Both the position numbers and the translations under genes were made by a program. From NCBI GenBank assembly GCA_964523885.1, contig CAZFYX010000069.1:62001-126000 (forward strand): a stretch of DNA of 64,000 nucleotides, read 5' to 3'. Of this stretch, positions 52,960 to 61,507 are shown one piece after another. The DNA is from SHXO01 sp964523885 (GTDB taxonomy: Bacteria; Pseudomonadota; Gammaproteobacteria; Burkholderiales; SHXO01). Position 1 is the first letter of the stretch; the number at the start of each line of letters is the position of its first letter. The notes under the pieces were generated by a model. It saw only the letters and a list, made by a program, of their open reading frames with translations, did no database searches and was not told where the DNA came from.

Positions 52960-53649
52960 TCAGTCCGGCCGTGGCGTCCGCGCCAGCACCCAGCAGGAAA
53001 CCTTGCGCACTCCGGCTCGCCGCAGCTCGCGGGCGAGCGCGTCGAGCGTCGCGCCGGTGGTCATCACGTCGTCGATCACCGCCACGTCCAGCCCCTGCAG
53101 GTCGCGCGTGCAGGAGAACACCCCGCGCACGTTCTGCGCGCGCCCGGAGAGCGGCAGGGAGGCCTGCGGCGGGGCGTCGCGGATGCGTGCCGCAGCGGCG
53201 GGCAGCAGGGTGAGCTGCAACGCGTCGGCGACGACGCGCGCGAGCTCGCCGGCCTGGTTGAACCCGCGGGCTCGCAGCCGCGCGTCGGACAGCGGCATCG
53301 GGATCACCACATCGGGGCGGGGCGCGTCCCGCAGGGCGTCGCGCAGTACCACGCCCAGCGCATGCACCAGTGCGAGATCGCGGCCGTACTTCAGCCGCAC
53401 GACCGCCGCGTCGAGCGGAAACGCGTAGTCCGCTGCGGCGACGGTGTGCGTGAAGGCCGGCGGCGAGTGCAGGCAGGCCCCGCAGACCTGCGCACCGGGC
53501 GTGGCGATCCCGCACACGGGACAGCGTGCGATGGCGAGTCCGGGAAGGTCGGCATGGCAGCCGTCGCATACGCCCGCGTGCCGGTCCACCGCGCCGCAGA
53601 ACACGCACGGGACAGGCAGCCACGCCGAGAGCACCGAACCGGGACGCAT
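52960..53649 (-). CDS. comF: ComF family phosphoribosyltransferase-like protein
   Basis: Protein of 229 residues. The N-terminal double zinc finger has CxxC pairs (CVFC, CDGC, CPVC, CGAC), and the C-terminal type I PRTase domain has the PRPP loop VAVIDDVMTTGAT. Family members are needed for DNA uptake in competent bacteria, the biochemical role being unclear. I use the ATG at 53649 (MRPGSV). An in-frame ATG at 53724 would add 25 residues and share the CATG with the divergent bioC start. Confidence 0.87.
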   Translation of the reverse strand: MRPGSVLSAWLPVPCVFCGAVDRHAGVCDGCHADLPGLAIARCPVCGIATPGAQVCGACLHSPPAFTHTVAAADYAFPLDAAVVRLKYGRDLALVHALGVVLRDALRDAPRPDVVIPMPLSDARLRARGFNQAGELARVVADALQLTLLPAAAARIRDAPPQASLPLSGRAQNVRGVFSCTRDLQGLDVAVIDDVMTTGATLDALARELRRAGVRKVSCWVLARTPRPD

Positions 53650-53722
53650 GCCGCTAAGACCAGGGAGCAGGAGGGAACGAGGTGCCGGACGCGCTATTCT
53701 GAGCCACTCCGGACCAAGGATC

Positions 53723-54613
53723 ATGATCGCTTCCCCGCTCGACCCGCACCGCGTCCGCCGCCATTTCGACCGTGCGGCCCCCGCCTACGGCCGCAGTGCC
53801 GCCCTGCAGAGGGAGGTGGCCGCGCGCCTGGCCGCGCGCCTTGACCTGGTCCGGCTGGACCCGGCCACGGTGCTGGACGCAGGGTGCGGCACCGGCATCC
53901 TCACGGCGGCGCTCGGCGCGCGCTATCCGCGCGCCCACATGCTCGCGCTGGATCTATCTCTGCGCATGCTGACCGCCGGCTGGCCGCCGCGCTCACGCTT
54001 CGCGCGCCTGCTGCGGACCGCACCGCCTGGGTTGCCGGTGTGTGCAGCGATGGAGCGCCTGCCGCTGCCCGACGGGAGCGTCGACCTGGCCTGCTCGAGC
54101 CTGGCGCTGCACTGGAGTGCGGCGCCCGAGCAGACGCTGCGCGAACTGCGCCGGGTCCTGCGCCCCGGGGGGCTGCTGATGTTCACCACCCTGGGACCGG
54201 ATTCGCTGCGCGAGCTGCGCGCCGCGCTGGCGGATTCGCCGGCCTCGGTGCATGCGTTCGCGGACATGCACGACGTCGGCGACCTGCTCGTGCGCACCGG
54301 GTTCGCCAATCCGGTCATGGACATGGAGCACCTGACGCTCACCTATCCCGACCTGCACGCGCTGTTGCGCGAGTTGCGCGCCGGCGGCGCCGCGAGCGCC
54401 CGCACCGACCTGCCGCGCGGCCTGCACGGCCGCCGGTGGCTCGAGCGGCTCGGACGTCGCTACGCCCGGCAGGACGACGGCAGGCTGCCGGCGACCTTCG
54501 AGATCGTCTACGGCCACGCCTGGATACCCGAGCAGTCTTCTCGGGTAAGCGGGGACGGGCGCTCCATCGTCCGCTTTCATCCGCGCCGGGGCCGCGCGGG
54601 CGAGGCCCACTGA
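53723..54613 (+). CDS. bioC: Malonyl-ACP O-methyltransferase BioC
   Basis: SAM-dependent methyltransferase of 296 residues that methyl-esterifies malonyl-ACP to begin biotin synthesis. VRRHFDRAAPAYGRSAALQREVA near the start, motif I VLDAGCGTGILTAAL, and the diagnostic SSLALHWSAAPEQTLRELRRVLRPGG and FTTLGPDSLRELR are all present. The length (296) is somewhat above Escherichia coli BioC because of a C-terminal extension. It is divergent from comF, a common pair in betaproteobacteria. Confidence 0.92.
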   Translation: MIASPLDPHRVRRHFDRAAPAYGRSAALQREVAARLAARLDLVRLDPATVLDAGCGTGILTAALGARYPRAHMLALDLSLRMLTAGWPPRSRFARLLRTAPPGLPVCAAMERLPLPDGSVDLACSSLALHWSAAPEQTLRELRRVLRPGGLLMFTTLGPDSLRELRAALADSPASVHAFADMHDVGDLLVRTGFANPVMDMEHLTLTYPDLHALLRELRAGGAASARTDLPRGLHGRRWLERLGRRYARQDDGRLPATFEIVYGHAWIPEQSSRVSGDGRSIVRFHPRRGRAGEAH

Positions 54614-54625
54614 GCGGAGCCATCC

Positions 54626-54655
54626 TTGCTTTGGCCGATGGGCGTGTGCTAAATT
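54626..54655 (+). promoter_or_regulatory. Sigma-70-like promoter upstream of the cytochrome oxidase operon
   Basis: TTGCTT at 54626-54631 and TAAATT at 54650-54655, separated by 18 bases, match the -35 and -10 consensus at four of six positions each. It lies 52 bases before the DUF2244 gene that opens the cox operon. Confidence 0.55.
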
Positions 54656-54707
54656 CGCCGCGGTTTCAGGGAGGAGGACCCGAAATCGAGAGGTCCGGAC
54701 GCACGAG

Positions 54708-55184
54708 ATGGAACTTGCCCAAGCGGAGGACCCGCGCAGCTTCGTGCTGGTGGCGCGGCGGAACAACTCCCTCTCGCCGAGCGGCAGGCGGCTCGTGCTC
54801 GGCTCCCTGTCCGTCATCGCCCTGGCCATCTCGCTGGCCTTCGCTCTCCACGGTGCCTGGCTGATCCTGCCCTTCGCCGGTGCGGAGCTGGCGGTCGTGT
54901 ACCTCGCGTTCCGCGTCATGGCGCAGCACGCAGGCGATTTCGAGAGCATCTCGATCAGCGGCGATCGCGTCCTGATCGAGCGCTGGGTGCGGGGCCGGGT
55001 CGACCGGTTCGAGTTCAGCCGCTACTGGGCGCGGGTGGTGTTCGAGCCTGCCGCGCCGGGCCGCGGCGAGGTGCTGGCGCTGCGCTCGCACGGGCGCCAG
55101 GTCGAGTTCGGCCGGCACCTCACGCAGGAGCAGCGCCGCGAGGCTGCGCGGGCGCTGAAACAGGAGCTGAGGCACATGGGCTGA
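54708..55184 (+). CDS. DUF2244 membrane protein of the cox locus
   Basis: Protein of 158 residues. Two adjacent membrane helices (LVLGSLSVIALAISLAFALHG and ILPFAGAELAVVYLAFRVM, about residues 29-72) are followed by a small cytoplasmic beta domain (ISISGDRVLIERW, RVVFEP, LRSHGRQVEFGRHL). DUF2244 proteins are regularly encoded immediately upstream of coxB in alpha- and betaproteobacteria, and the role is unknown. The promoter at 54626-54655 probably serves it and the oxidase genes. Confidence 0.82.
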   Translation: MELAQAEDPRSFVLVARRNNSLSPSGRRLVLGSLSVIALAISLAFALHGAWLILPFAGAELAVVYLAFRVMAQHAGDFESISISGDRVLIERWVRGRVDRFEFSRYWARVVFEPAAPGRGEVLALRSHGRQVEFGRHLTQEQRREAARALKQELRHMG

Positions 55185-55272
55185 AGCGGTCGCGATAGCA
55201 ACGAGAGCCGGGCAGGACTCGGCCCATGCGAGTTCGAACAACGAAGATCTAGGCATTCCGTCGGGGGAAAAC

Positions 55273-56382
55273 ATGCGCAAGAGAATTGCCCGCGCGCTGC
55301 TGGGCGCCATGCTGCTCCTGGGAGCAGGCTTTGCGATGGCAGAGATGCGGCTGAACTTCCAGGAGCAGAAGACCGCGCTCGGGCACACCGTCTACGACCT
55401 GCACAACGTCATCATGGTGATCTGCCTGGTCATCTTCGTCGGCGTGTTCGGCGCGATGTTCTGGGCGATCTGGAAGCACCGCAAGTCGGTCGGCCACCAG
55501 GCCGCGCACTTCCACGAGAACACCACCGTCGAGGTGATCTGGACGGTGATCCCGTTCGTCATCCTGCTCGGGATGGCCTACCCGGCCACCAAGACGCTGC
55601 TCGCGCAGCGCGACACCTCGGCGCCCGACCTCACCATCAAGGTGACCGGCTACCAGTGGAAGTGGCACTACGACTACCTGCAGGAAGGCATCAGCTTCTA
55701 CAGCTCGCTGTCCACCCCGCGCGCCCAGATCGAGAACAAGGCCGAGAAGGAGCAGAACTACCTGCTCGAGGTCGACAACGAGATGGTGGTGCCGGTGGGC
55801 AAGAAGGTGCGCATCCTGACCACCGCCGGTGACGTGATCCACGCCTGGTACGTGCCGCAGCTGGCGGTCAAGCAGGACACCATTCCCGGCTTCGTGCGCG
55901 ACACCTGGTTCCGTGCCGAGGAGCCCGGCGTCTACCGCGGCCAGTGCGCCGAGCTGTGCGGCAAGGAGCACGGCTTCATGCCCATCGTCGTGCGGGTGGT
56001 CAGCGACGACGACTACGCCAAGTGGGTGACCGAGCACAAGAGCAAAGTTGCCGCCGCGGCGCCGACCGCCACCGACGCCGCGCCCGCTGTCGCCGCGACC
56101 GCCACTGCCGCCGCCGCAGCGCCGGCCGCCGCAGCGGGGCCCGCCAACGGCAAGGCCACCTACGAGCAGGTGTGCCAGATGTGCCACGCCGCCGGCATCG
56201 CCGGCGCGCCCAAGGTCGGCGACAAGGCCGCCTGGGCGCCGCGCATCAAGCAGGGCGACAAGACGCTGTACGCCCATGCGATCGGCGGCATCCGCATGAT
56301 GCCCGCGAAGGGCGGCAACCCGAGCCTGTCGGATGCACAGGTCGAGGCCGCGGTGAACTACATGGTCAGCGCGTCGAAGTAG
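55273..56382 (+). CDS. coxB: Cytochrome c oxidase subunit II with C-terminal cytochrome c domain
   Basis: Protein of 369 residues. Signal peptide to about A23, two membrane helices (VIMVICLVIFVGVFGAMFWAI and EVIWTVIPFVILLGMAY), then the cupredoxin domain with the CuA ligands in HAWYVPQL and CAELCGKEHGFM (Cys, Cys, His, Met). After an Ala/Thr-rich linker (about residues 257-292) a class I cytochrome c domain has CQMCH and distal Met in IRMMP. So electrons pass from heme c to CuA. It is the first oxidase gene, 46 bases before coxA. Confidence 0.96.
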   Translation: MRKRIARALLGAMLLLGAGFAMAEMRLNFQEQKTALGHTVYDLHNVIMVICLVIFVGVFGAMFWAIWKHRKSVGHQAAHFHENTTVEVIWTVIPFVILLGMAYPATKTLLAQRDTSAPDLTIKVTGYQWKWHYDYLQEGISFYSSLSTPRAQIENKAEKEQNYLLEVDNEMVVPVGKKVRILTTAGDVIHAWYVPQLAVKQDTIPGFVRDTWFRAEEPGVYRGQCAELCGKEHGFMPIVVRVVSDDDYAKWVTEHKSKVAAAAPTATDAAPAVAATATAAAAAPAAAAGPANGKATYEQVCQMCHAAGIAGAPKVGDKAAWAPRIKQGDKTLYAHAIGGIRMMPAKGGNPSLSDAQVEAAVNYMVSASK

Positions 56383-56427
56383 CGCAGCGCCTCCTCGCAA
56401 CGAATCAGATCAAGCGGAGAAAGCACA

Positions 56428-58017
56428 ATGGAAGCCGCACACGGCCACGCTCACGGGCACGACCACGGCCATGATCACGTTCCGTCCGGGATCATGCGCT
56501 GGGTCACCACCACGAACCACAAGGATATCGGCTCGATGTACCTGTGGTTCTCGTTCACGATGTTCCTGCTCGGCGGTGCGATGGCGCTGGTGATCCGGGC
56601 CGAGCTGTTCAAGCCCGGCCTGCAGATCGTCAACCCCGAGTTCTTCAACGCCATGACCACCTACCACGGGCTGATCATGGTGTTCGGAGCGATCATGCCG
56701 GCCTTCGTGGGCTTCGCGAACTGGTTGATCCCGATGCAGATCGGCGCGCCCGACATGGCGTTCCCGCGGATGAACAACTGGAGCTTCTGGCTTCTCCCGC
56801 CGGCGGCCATCCTGCTGGTGCTGGCGCAGTTCGCGCCGGGCGGCGGCGCAGGGGTGGGCTGGACGCTCTATCCCCCGCTGACGATCCAGCAGGGCATCAG
56901 CATGGACCTGACCATCTTCGCGGTCCACATCCTGGGCATGTCCTCGATCATGGGCTCGATCAACATCATCACCACGATCCTGAACATGCGCGCGCCGGGC
57001 ATGACGCTGATGAAGATGCCGCTGTTCTGCTGGACCTGGCTGATCACGGCCTACCTGCTGATCGCCGTGATGCCGGTGCTGGCCGGGGCGGTGACCATGC
57101 TGCTCACCGACCGCCACCTCGACACGCACTTCTTCAACCCGGCCGGCGGCGGCGACCCGGTGCTGTTCCAGCACATCTTCTGGTTCTTCGGCCACCCGGA
57201 GGTGTACATCATCGCGATCCCCGCCTTCGGCGTGGTCTCGCAGGTGATCCCGGCGTTCTCGCGCAAGCCGCTGTTCGGCTACAGCTCGATGGTGTACGCC
57301 ACCGCCTCCATCGCGATCCTGTCGTTCCTGGTGTGGGCGCACCACATGTACACCGTGGGCCTGCCGGTGCAGACCCAGCTGTACTTCATGTTCGCCACCA
57401 TGCTGATCGCCATCCCCACCGGGGTGAAGGTGTTCAACTGGGTGGCCACGATGTGGAAGGGGTCGCTCACGTTCGAGACGCCGATGCTGTTCGCGATCGG
57501 CTTCCTGTTCCTGTTCACAATGGGCGGCTTCACCGGGCTGGTGCTGTCGATCACCCTGGTCGACGTGCAGCTGCACGACACCTACTACGTGGTCGCGCAC
57601 TTCCACTACGTGATGGTTGCCGGCGCGCTGTTCTCCGCGTTCGCGGGCATCTACTTCTGGCTGCCCAAGTGGACCGGCAAGATGTACAACGAGACCCTTG
57701 GCAAGCTGCACTTCTGGCTCTCGTTCATCTTCTTCAACGTGACCTTCTTCGTGCAGCACTTCCTGGGTCTGGCCGGCATGCCGCGCCGCATCCCGGACTA
57801 CTCGCTGCAGTTCGCCGACTTCAACGCGATCTCGTCGATCGGCGCGTTCGGGTTCGGCCTCTCGCAGCTGCTGTTCCTGTTCATCGTGATCAAGACCATC
57901 ACCAGCGGCGAGAAGGCGGCGCAGAAGCAGTGGGAGGGTGCGGACAGCCTGGAGTGGACGGCGCTGCCGACCCCGGCTCCCTACCACAGCTTCGAGAAGC
58001 CGCCGATCGTCAAGTAA
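56428..58017 (+). CDS. coxA: Cytochrome c oxidase subunit I (aa3 type)
   Basis: Twelve-helix catalytic subunit of 529 residues holding heme a, heme a3 and CuB. The helix II His lies in TTYHGLIM, and the CuB His/Tyr pair with proton-path Glu in FGHPEVYIIAIP. WAHHMYTVGL gives the next ligands, and HDTYYVVAHFHYV carries the heme ligands, so it is an A1-type enzyme. The first 17 residues are unusual: seven His alternate with Gly/Ala/Asp (HGHAHGHDHGHDH), a possible metal-binding extension. Confidence 0.97.
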   Translation: MEAAHGHAHGHDHGHDHVPSGIMRWVTTTNHKDIGSMYLWFSFTMFLLGGAMALVIRAELFKPGLQIVNPEFFNAMTTYHGLIMVFGAIMPAFVGFANWLIPMQIGAPDMAFPRMNNWSFWLLPPAAILLVLAQFAPGGGAGVGWTLYPPLTIQQGISMDLTIFAVHILGMSSIMGSINIITTILNMRAPGMTLMKMPLFCWTWLITAYLLIAVMPVLAGAVTMLLTDRHLDTHFFNPAGGGDPVLFQHIFWFFGHPEVYIIAIPAFGVVSQVIPAFSRKPLFGYSSMVYATASIAILSFLVWAHHMYTVGLPVQTQLYFMFATMLIAIPTGVKVFNWVATMWKGSLTFETPMLFAIGFLFLFTMGGFTGLVLSITLVDVQLHDTYYVVAHFHYVMVAGALFSAFAGIYFWLPKWTGKMYNETLGKLHFWLSFIFFNVTFFVQHFLGLAGMPRRIPDYSLQFADFNAISSIGAFGFGLSQLLFLFIVIKTITSGEKAAQKQWEGADSLEWTALPTPAPYHSFEKPPIVK

Positions 58018-58039
58018 CGCCGCCGCCGGGGAAGGCCAG

Positions 58040-58156
58040 TTGGACAGCGACCAGGAACGGGCCCGCCGGACGAAGAACGTCCGCACGGGACTGATCCTTG
58101 CCACCATCGCACTGGCCTTCTTCATCGGCTTCGTGATCCGCAGGTTCTACCAGTGA
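58040..58156 (+). CDS. Cytochrome oxidase small assembly protein
   Basis: Tiny protein of 38 residues starting at TTG 58040 after a GGGAAGG ribosome binding site. It is a basic N-terminus (RARRTKNVRTG) plus a single membrane helix (LILATIALAFFIGFVI) and ends IRRFYQ. This matches the small betaproteobacterial ORF found between coxA and ctaG and annotated as a small oxidase assembly protein. Its stop overlaps the GTG of ctaG, implying translational coupling. Confidence 0.75.
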   Translation: MDSDQERARRTKNVRTGLILATIALAFFIGFVIRRFYQ

Positions 58157-58701
58157 GCACCGCCGACACCGCCCGTCACGACAACCGCCTCGTCCTGCGC
58201 AAGCTGGTCGTGGTGGCGCTGGCCATGTTCGGGTTCGGCTTCGCGCTGGTGCCGATCTACAAGAAGATCTGCCAGACCGCCGGGATCTACAACATCCAGA
58301 GCGCGGACGAGGTGCGCAACACCCAGGTGGATGCCACCCGGACGCTGACCATCCAGTTCGACACCAACACGCGCGACCTGGCGTGGGACTTCCGCCCGCT
58401 GCAGAAGACCATCCAGGCGCACCCGGGGCAGATGGTCCAGGTCGTGTTCGAGGTGCGCAACAACACGGGCGCGGACATGTTCGGCCAGGCGATCCCGAGC
58501 TACGGCCCGCAGGTCGCCGCGCAGTACGTGAAGAAGATCGAGTGCTTCTGCTTCACGCGGCAGGAGCTCAGGCCGAGGGAAACCCGGCAGATGCCGGTCC
58601 AGTTCGTGGTGGATCCGCAGCTGCCGCGCGATGTGAGCGTGATCACGATGTCCTACACCTTCTTCGAAGTGCCGGGGGGGAAGGCGCCGGGAGCGGGCTG
58701 A
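58153..58701 (+). CDS. ctaG: Cytochrome c oxidase copper assembly protein CtaG (Cox11)
   Basis: Membrane-anchored copper chaperone of 182 residues that delivers copper to the CuB site of subunit I. One helix (VVVALAMFGFGFALVPIY, about residues 18-35) ends in the conserved YKKICQTAG with the first Cys. ECFCFTRQEL holds the conserved Cys pair, and PVQFVVDPQLP is family-specific. The GTG at 58153 overlaps the small assembly gene by four bases. Confidence 0.95.
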   Translation: MSTADTARHDNRLVLRKLVVVALAMFGFGFALVPIYKKICQTAGIYNIQSADEVRNTQVDATRTLTIQFDTNTRDLAWDFRPLQKTIQAHPGQMVQVVFEVRNNTGADMFGQAIPSYGPQVAAQYVKKIECFCFTRQELRPRETRQMPVQFVVDPQLPRDVSVITMSYTFFEVPGGKAPGAG

Positions 58702-58705
58702 GACG

Positions 58706-58909
58706 ATGGAAGACCCAACCCGCGAGGGCAAGCAGTCGCCCCTGCGCGCGGTATCGGCGGTGCTGGGAGCGTTCATCGGCATCCGCAAGAGCAGCGCACG
58801 GGACAAGGACCTCGCGAGCATCAAGCCGCTGCACGTGGTCATCGCGGGCGTCATCGCCGCGGCGATCTTCGTGCTGACCATCGTGATGTTCGTCCGGCTG
58901 ATTACCTGA
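58706..58909 (+). CDS. DUF2970 small membrane protein
   Basis: Protein of 67 residues with two hydrophobic stretches: SPLRAVSAVLGAFIGIRKS, the typical DUF2970 N-terminal block, and a C-terminal helix VVIAGVIAAAIFVLTIVMFV. The family occurs between ctaG and coxC in betaproteobacteria, with unknown function. It starts four bases after ctaG. Confidence 0.8.
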   Translation: MEDPTREGKQSPLRAVSAVLGAFIGIRKSSARDKDLASIKPLHVVIAGVIAAAIFVLTIVMFVRLIT

Positions 58910-58961
58910 CGGGAAGCAACGCCGGGGTTTTACAAAGAGAAGTCCTTCAGAGGAACCAGAC

Positions 58962-59825
58962 ATGGCAACCAGCAGCCACACCGCCGCAAACAGCTACTAC
59001 CTGCCCGCGCCGTCGCACTGGCCGGTGATCGGGTCGGTCGCGATCTTCCTGCTCGCCATGTCCGGCGTGCTGCTCTTCAACGCGCACCCGACCGGCTGGT
59101 ACACGCTGGCCGCGGGCTTCGCCGTGCTGCTGTACTTCCTGTTCGGCTGGTTCGGCACCGTCATCCGCGAAAGCGAGAGCGGCAAGTACAACGCGCAGGT
59201 CGACATCTCCTACCGCTGGTCGATGAGCTGGTTCATCTTCTCGGAGGTGATGTTCTTCGCCGCGTTCTTCGGCGCGCTGTTCTACATGCGCGCCCTGTCC
59301 GTGCCATGGCTGACCGAAGGCCCGACCGGCGAACTGCTGTGGCCCAGCTTCAAGGGTGGTTGGCCGGTCTCGGGTCCGGGGATCGAGAGCACGTTCACGC
59401 CGATGGGCGCCTTTGGCATCCCGGCGATCAACACGCTGATCCTGCTGACCTCCGGCGCCACCGTCACCTGGGCGCACTGGGGCCTGAAGAAGAACAACCG
59501 CGGCCAGCTGATCCTCGGCCTGCTCCTGACCGTGCTGCTCGGCCTGGTGTTCCTCTCGCTCCAGGCCTACGAGTATCACCACGCCTACGAGCAGCTGGGC
59601 CTGACGCTGGGCAGCGGCGCCTACGGTGCGACGTTCTTCATGCTCACCGGCTTCCACGGCTTCCACGTCACCATCGGGACGATCATGCTGATCGTGATCC
59701 TGGGCCGCTCGATCGCAGGGCACTTCACCGCCGACCACCACTTCGCCTTCGAGGGCGTGTCGTGGTACTGGCACTTCGTCGACGTGGTCTGGTTGCTGCT
59801 GTTCGTGCTGGTGTACTGGCTGTAG
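58962..59825 (+). CDS. coxC: Cytochrome c oxidase subunit III
   Basis: Seven-helix subunit of 287 residues that supports proton uptake and stability. The typical segments are HWPVIGSVAIFLLAMSG, SEVMFFAAFFGALFYMRAL (the conserved Glu), TLILLTSGATVTWAHWGL, FMLTGFHGFHVTIGTIML and the C-terminal VSWYWHFVDVVWLLLFVLVYW. A TTCAGAGGAACC leader gives the ribosome binding site. It ends the main cox operon, with a terminator 31 bases downstream. Confidence 0.97.
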   Translation: MATSSHTAANSYYLPAPSHWPVIGSVAIFLLAMSGVLLFNAHPTGWYTLAAGFAVLLYFLFGWFGTVIRESESGKYNAQVDISYRWSMSWFIFSEVMFFAAFFGALFYMRALSVPWLTEGPTGELLWPSFKGGWPVSGPGIESTFTPMGAFGIPAINTLILLTSGATVTWAHWGLKKNNRGQLILGLLLTVLLGLVFLSLQAYEYHHAYEQLGLTLGSGAYGATFFMLTGFHGFHVTIGTIMLIVILGRSIAGHFTADHHFAFEGVSWYWHFVDVVWLLLFVLVYWL

Positions 59826-59855
59826 GGCAGCCCGGCCGGCCCGCCGCAGCTGCCG

Positions 59856-59888
59856 ACGCCGCACCCCAGGGTGCGGCGTTCGCTTTTG
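59856..59888 (+). terminator. Rho-independent terminator after coxC
   Basis: Ten perfect base pairs (ACGCCGCACC / GGTGCGGCGT) with a four-base loop, followed by TCGCTTTT. It lies between coxC and the convergent DUF2909 gene. Confidence 0.8.
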
Positions 59889-59912
59889 AGGAACTGCGCC
59901 GCCGGCGGGGGA

Positions 59913-60110
59913 TCAGACTCCGCTGCGCGGGATGATCCCGGTGTAGTAGCCGGCCATCAGCAGGACGAAGAGCGTGATGGACAGCCCGATGCGCCAGGTC
60001 AGCGCCCGCACCGTGCGCTCCGAGTGTCCCTTGTCGCGGACCAGGAAGTAGAGCGCCGAGCCGAGGCTGCCCAGGATGAAGAGCAGGAACAGGACGATGA
60101 CGATTTTCAT
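59913..60110 (-). CDS. DUF2909 twin-transmembrane protein
   Basis: Protein of 65 residues made of two membrane helices (IVIVLFLLFILGSLGSALYFLV and ISLTLFVLLMAGYYTG-type) joined by a short charged loop (RDKGHSERTVRAL). DUF2909 genes lie on the opposite strand between coxC and the SURF1 gene in many betaproteobacteria. The ATG at 60110 is preferred to an upstream in-frame start because it leaves no Arg-rich leader. Function unknown. Confidence 0.82.
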   Translation of the reverse strand: MKIVIVLFLLFILGSLGSALYFLVRDKGHSERTVRALTWRIGLSITLFVLLMAGYYTGIIPRSGV

Positions 60111-60175
60111 GAGCGGCCTTGAAAGGACCGAGTCTAGCGGACGCGACCTGCCCGTGCCACCCGCGCGCCCCTTCG

Positions 60176-60913
60176 ATGGCAGCCGGAGTCGTGCCTGACG
60201 GCTCGCGCATCGCGCGCTTCGCGCCGACGCTGGCCGCGGTTGGCGGGGTGCTGCTGACCGCATACCTGGGCAGCTGGCAGCTGGACCGGGCCGCCTACAA
60301 GCAGTCGCTGCAGGCGCAGGCCGAACTGGCCGATCGGCAGCCGCCCGTGCACATGCCCGCCGAGCCGGTGACGGCAGGCACCCTGGACTACCGCCGGGTC
60401 GAAGCCGAAGGCACGTTCCGCCCGGAGGCGACCATCTTCCTCGACAACCGCATCCACCTGGGACAGGTCGGATACGAAGTACTCACTCCCCTGCAGATTG
60501 GCGCTGACACTTGCGTCCTCGTGAACCGTGGATGGGTGCGGGCGGGGGCCACCCGCGATACGCTGCCCGCGGTACAGACGCCGGGCGGCCGCGTCCGGGT
60601 CGAGGGCCTGGCCCTGCCGCCGTCGCATCGCTACGTCGAGCTCTCGCCGCAGACGATCAGCGGCAATGTCTGGCAGAACCTCAGCCTCGAGCGCTACGCG
60701 CAGCAGTACGGCCTCGCCCTGCAGCCGGTGGTGATCCAGCAGTCCAACGATCTCCGGGACGGCCTGGTGCGCGCCTGGCGACGGCCCGACACCGGCGTCG
60801 ACACGCACCGTGCCTATGCGCTGCAGTGGTTCGCCATGAGCCTGTCCATCGCAATTCTCTACCTGGTCCTGCATGTCAGACGACGCAGCAAGGCGCCGCA
60901 GCGCGCGGCGTAA
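60176..60913 (+). CDS. SURF1 family oxidase assembly protein
   Basis: Protein of 245 residues with two membrane anchors: LAAVGGVLLTAYLGSWQLDRA, which includes the signature WQLDR, and a C-terminal FAMSLSIAILYLVLHVRR. Between them are the periplasmic hallmark blocks FLDNRIHLGQVGYEVLTPL, VLVNRGWV and HRAYALQWFAM. SURF1 helps insert heme a into subunit I. A GTG at 60188 is an alternative start. It is the first gene of the assembly operon running to sco, and the next gene overlaps it by 41 bases. Confidence 0.92.
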   Translation: MAAGVVPDGSRIARFAPTLAAVGGVLLTAYLGSWQLDRAAYKQSLQAQAELADRQPPVHMPAEPVTAGTLDYRRVEAEGTFRPEATIFLDNRIHLGQVGYEVLTPLQIGADTCVLVNRGWVRAGATRDTLPAVQTPGGRVRVEGLALPPSHRYVELSPQTISGNVWQNLSLERYAQQYGLALQPVVIQQSNDLRDGLVRAWRRPDTGVDTHRAYALQWFAMSLSIAILYLVLHVRRRSKAPQRAA

Positions 60914-61436
60914 TCTCCTGGCCATCGCGGCCGTGGCCATGTTCCCGTTCGTGGGCAGCTTCATCGCCTACCTGGTCTGGAAGCCCGCCGGCTTCGTGAA
61001 CTATGGCGACCTGATCACGCCCATTCCGCTCGCCGGGGCGGCCGCGCCCCGCGCGCTGCAGGACCTGAAGGGGAAGTGGGTGTTCCTGATGGTCGATGCC
61101 GGGGCCTGCGACGAGTACTGCCGCCGCAAGCTCTATGTGATGCGCCAGGTGCGGCTCACGCAGGGCAAGGACCAGGACCGGGTCGAGCGCGCCTGGCTGG
61201 TGGACGACGGGGCGGCCGTGCCTGCCGACGTGCAGCGGGACTACGACGGAACGCTCTGGATCGACGCGGAGGGCAACGACTTGCCCGCGCGCCTGGCCGC
61301 GGGCGGTTCGGCGCGCGACCATCTCTTCATCGTCGACCCGCTCGGGAACGTGATCCTGCGCTACCCGCGCGATGCGGACCCGAGCCGGGTCAAGAAGGAC
61401 CTCACCCGCCTGCTCAAGGCGTCCCGGATCGGTTGA
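60873..61436 (+). CDS. Membrane-anchored Sco/thioredoxin-like protein of the cox locus
   Basis: Protein of 187 residues. A single N-terminal helix (LLAIAAVAMFPFVGSFIAYLVW) anchors a periplasmic domain with GKWVFLMVDAGACDEYCRRKLYVMRQ. C79 and C83 form a CxxxC motif placed as in Sco proteins, and a later DHLFIVDPLGNVILRYP has a His where Sco has its copper-ligand His. The rest differs from Sco, so copper binding is an inference. It overlaps the SURF1 gene by 41 bases and lies 71 bases before ctaB, in the place where ctaA often stands one gene further. Confidence 0.75.
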   Translation: MSDDAARRRSARRNLLAIAAVAMFPFVGSFIAYLVWKPAGFVNYGDLITPIPLAGAAAPRALQDLKGKWVFLMVDAGACDEYCRRKLYVMRQVRLTQGKDQDRVERAWLVDDGAAVPADVQRDYDGTLWIDAEGNDLPARLAAGGSARDHLFIVDPLGNVILRYPRDADPSRVKKDLTRLLKASRIG

Positions 61437-61507
61437 TGCCCACGCACCGGCTTGATGCTAAACTTCCGCCACGCACTGCACCGCTGCCAGCGACGCCCAG
61501 ATCAACC

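Noticed and set aside
56410..58125. Long minus-strand frame opposite coxA
   Set aside because: Mirror of the highly biased coxA codons. The composition (His, Arg, Asp, Val) is not protein-like.
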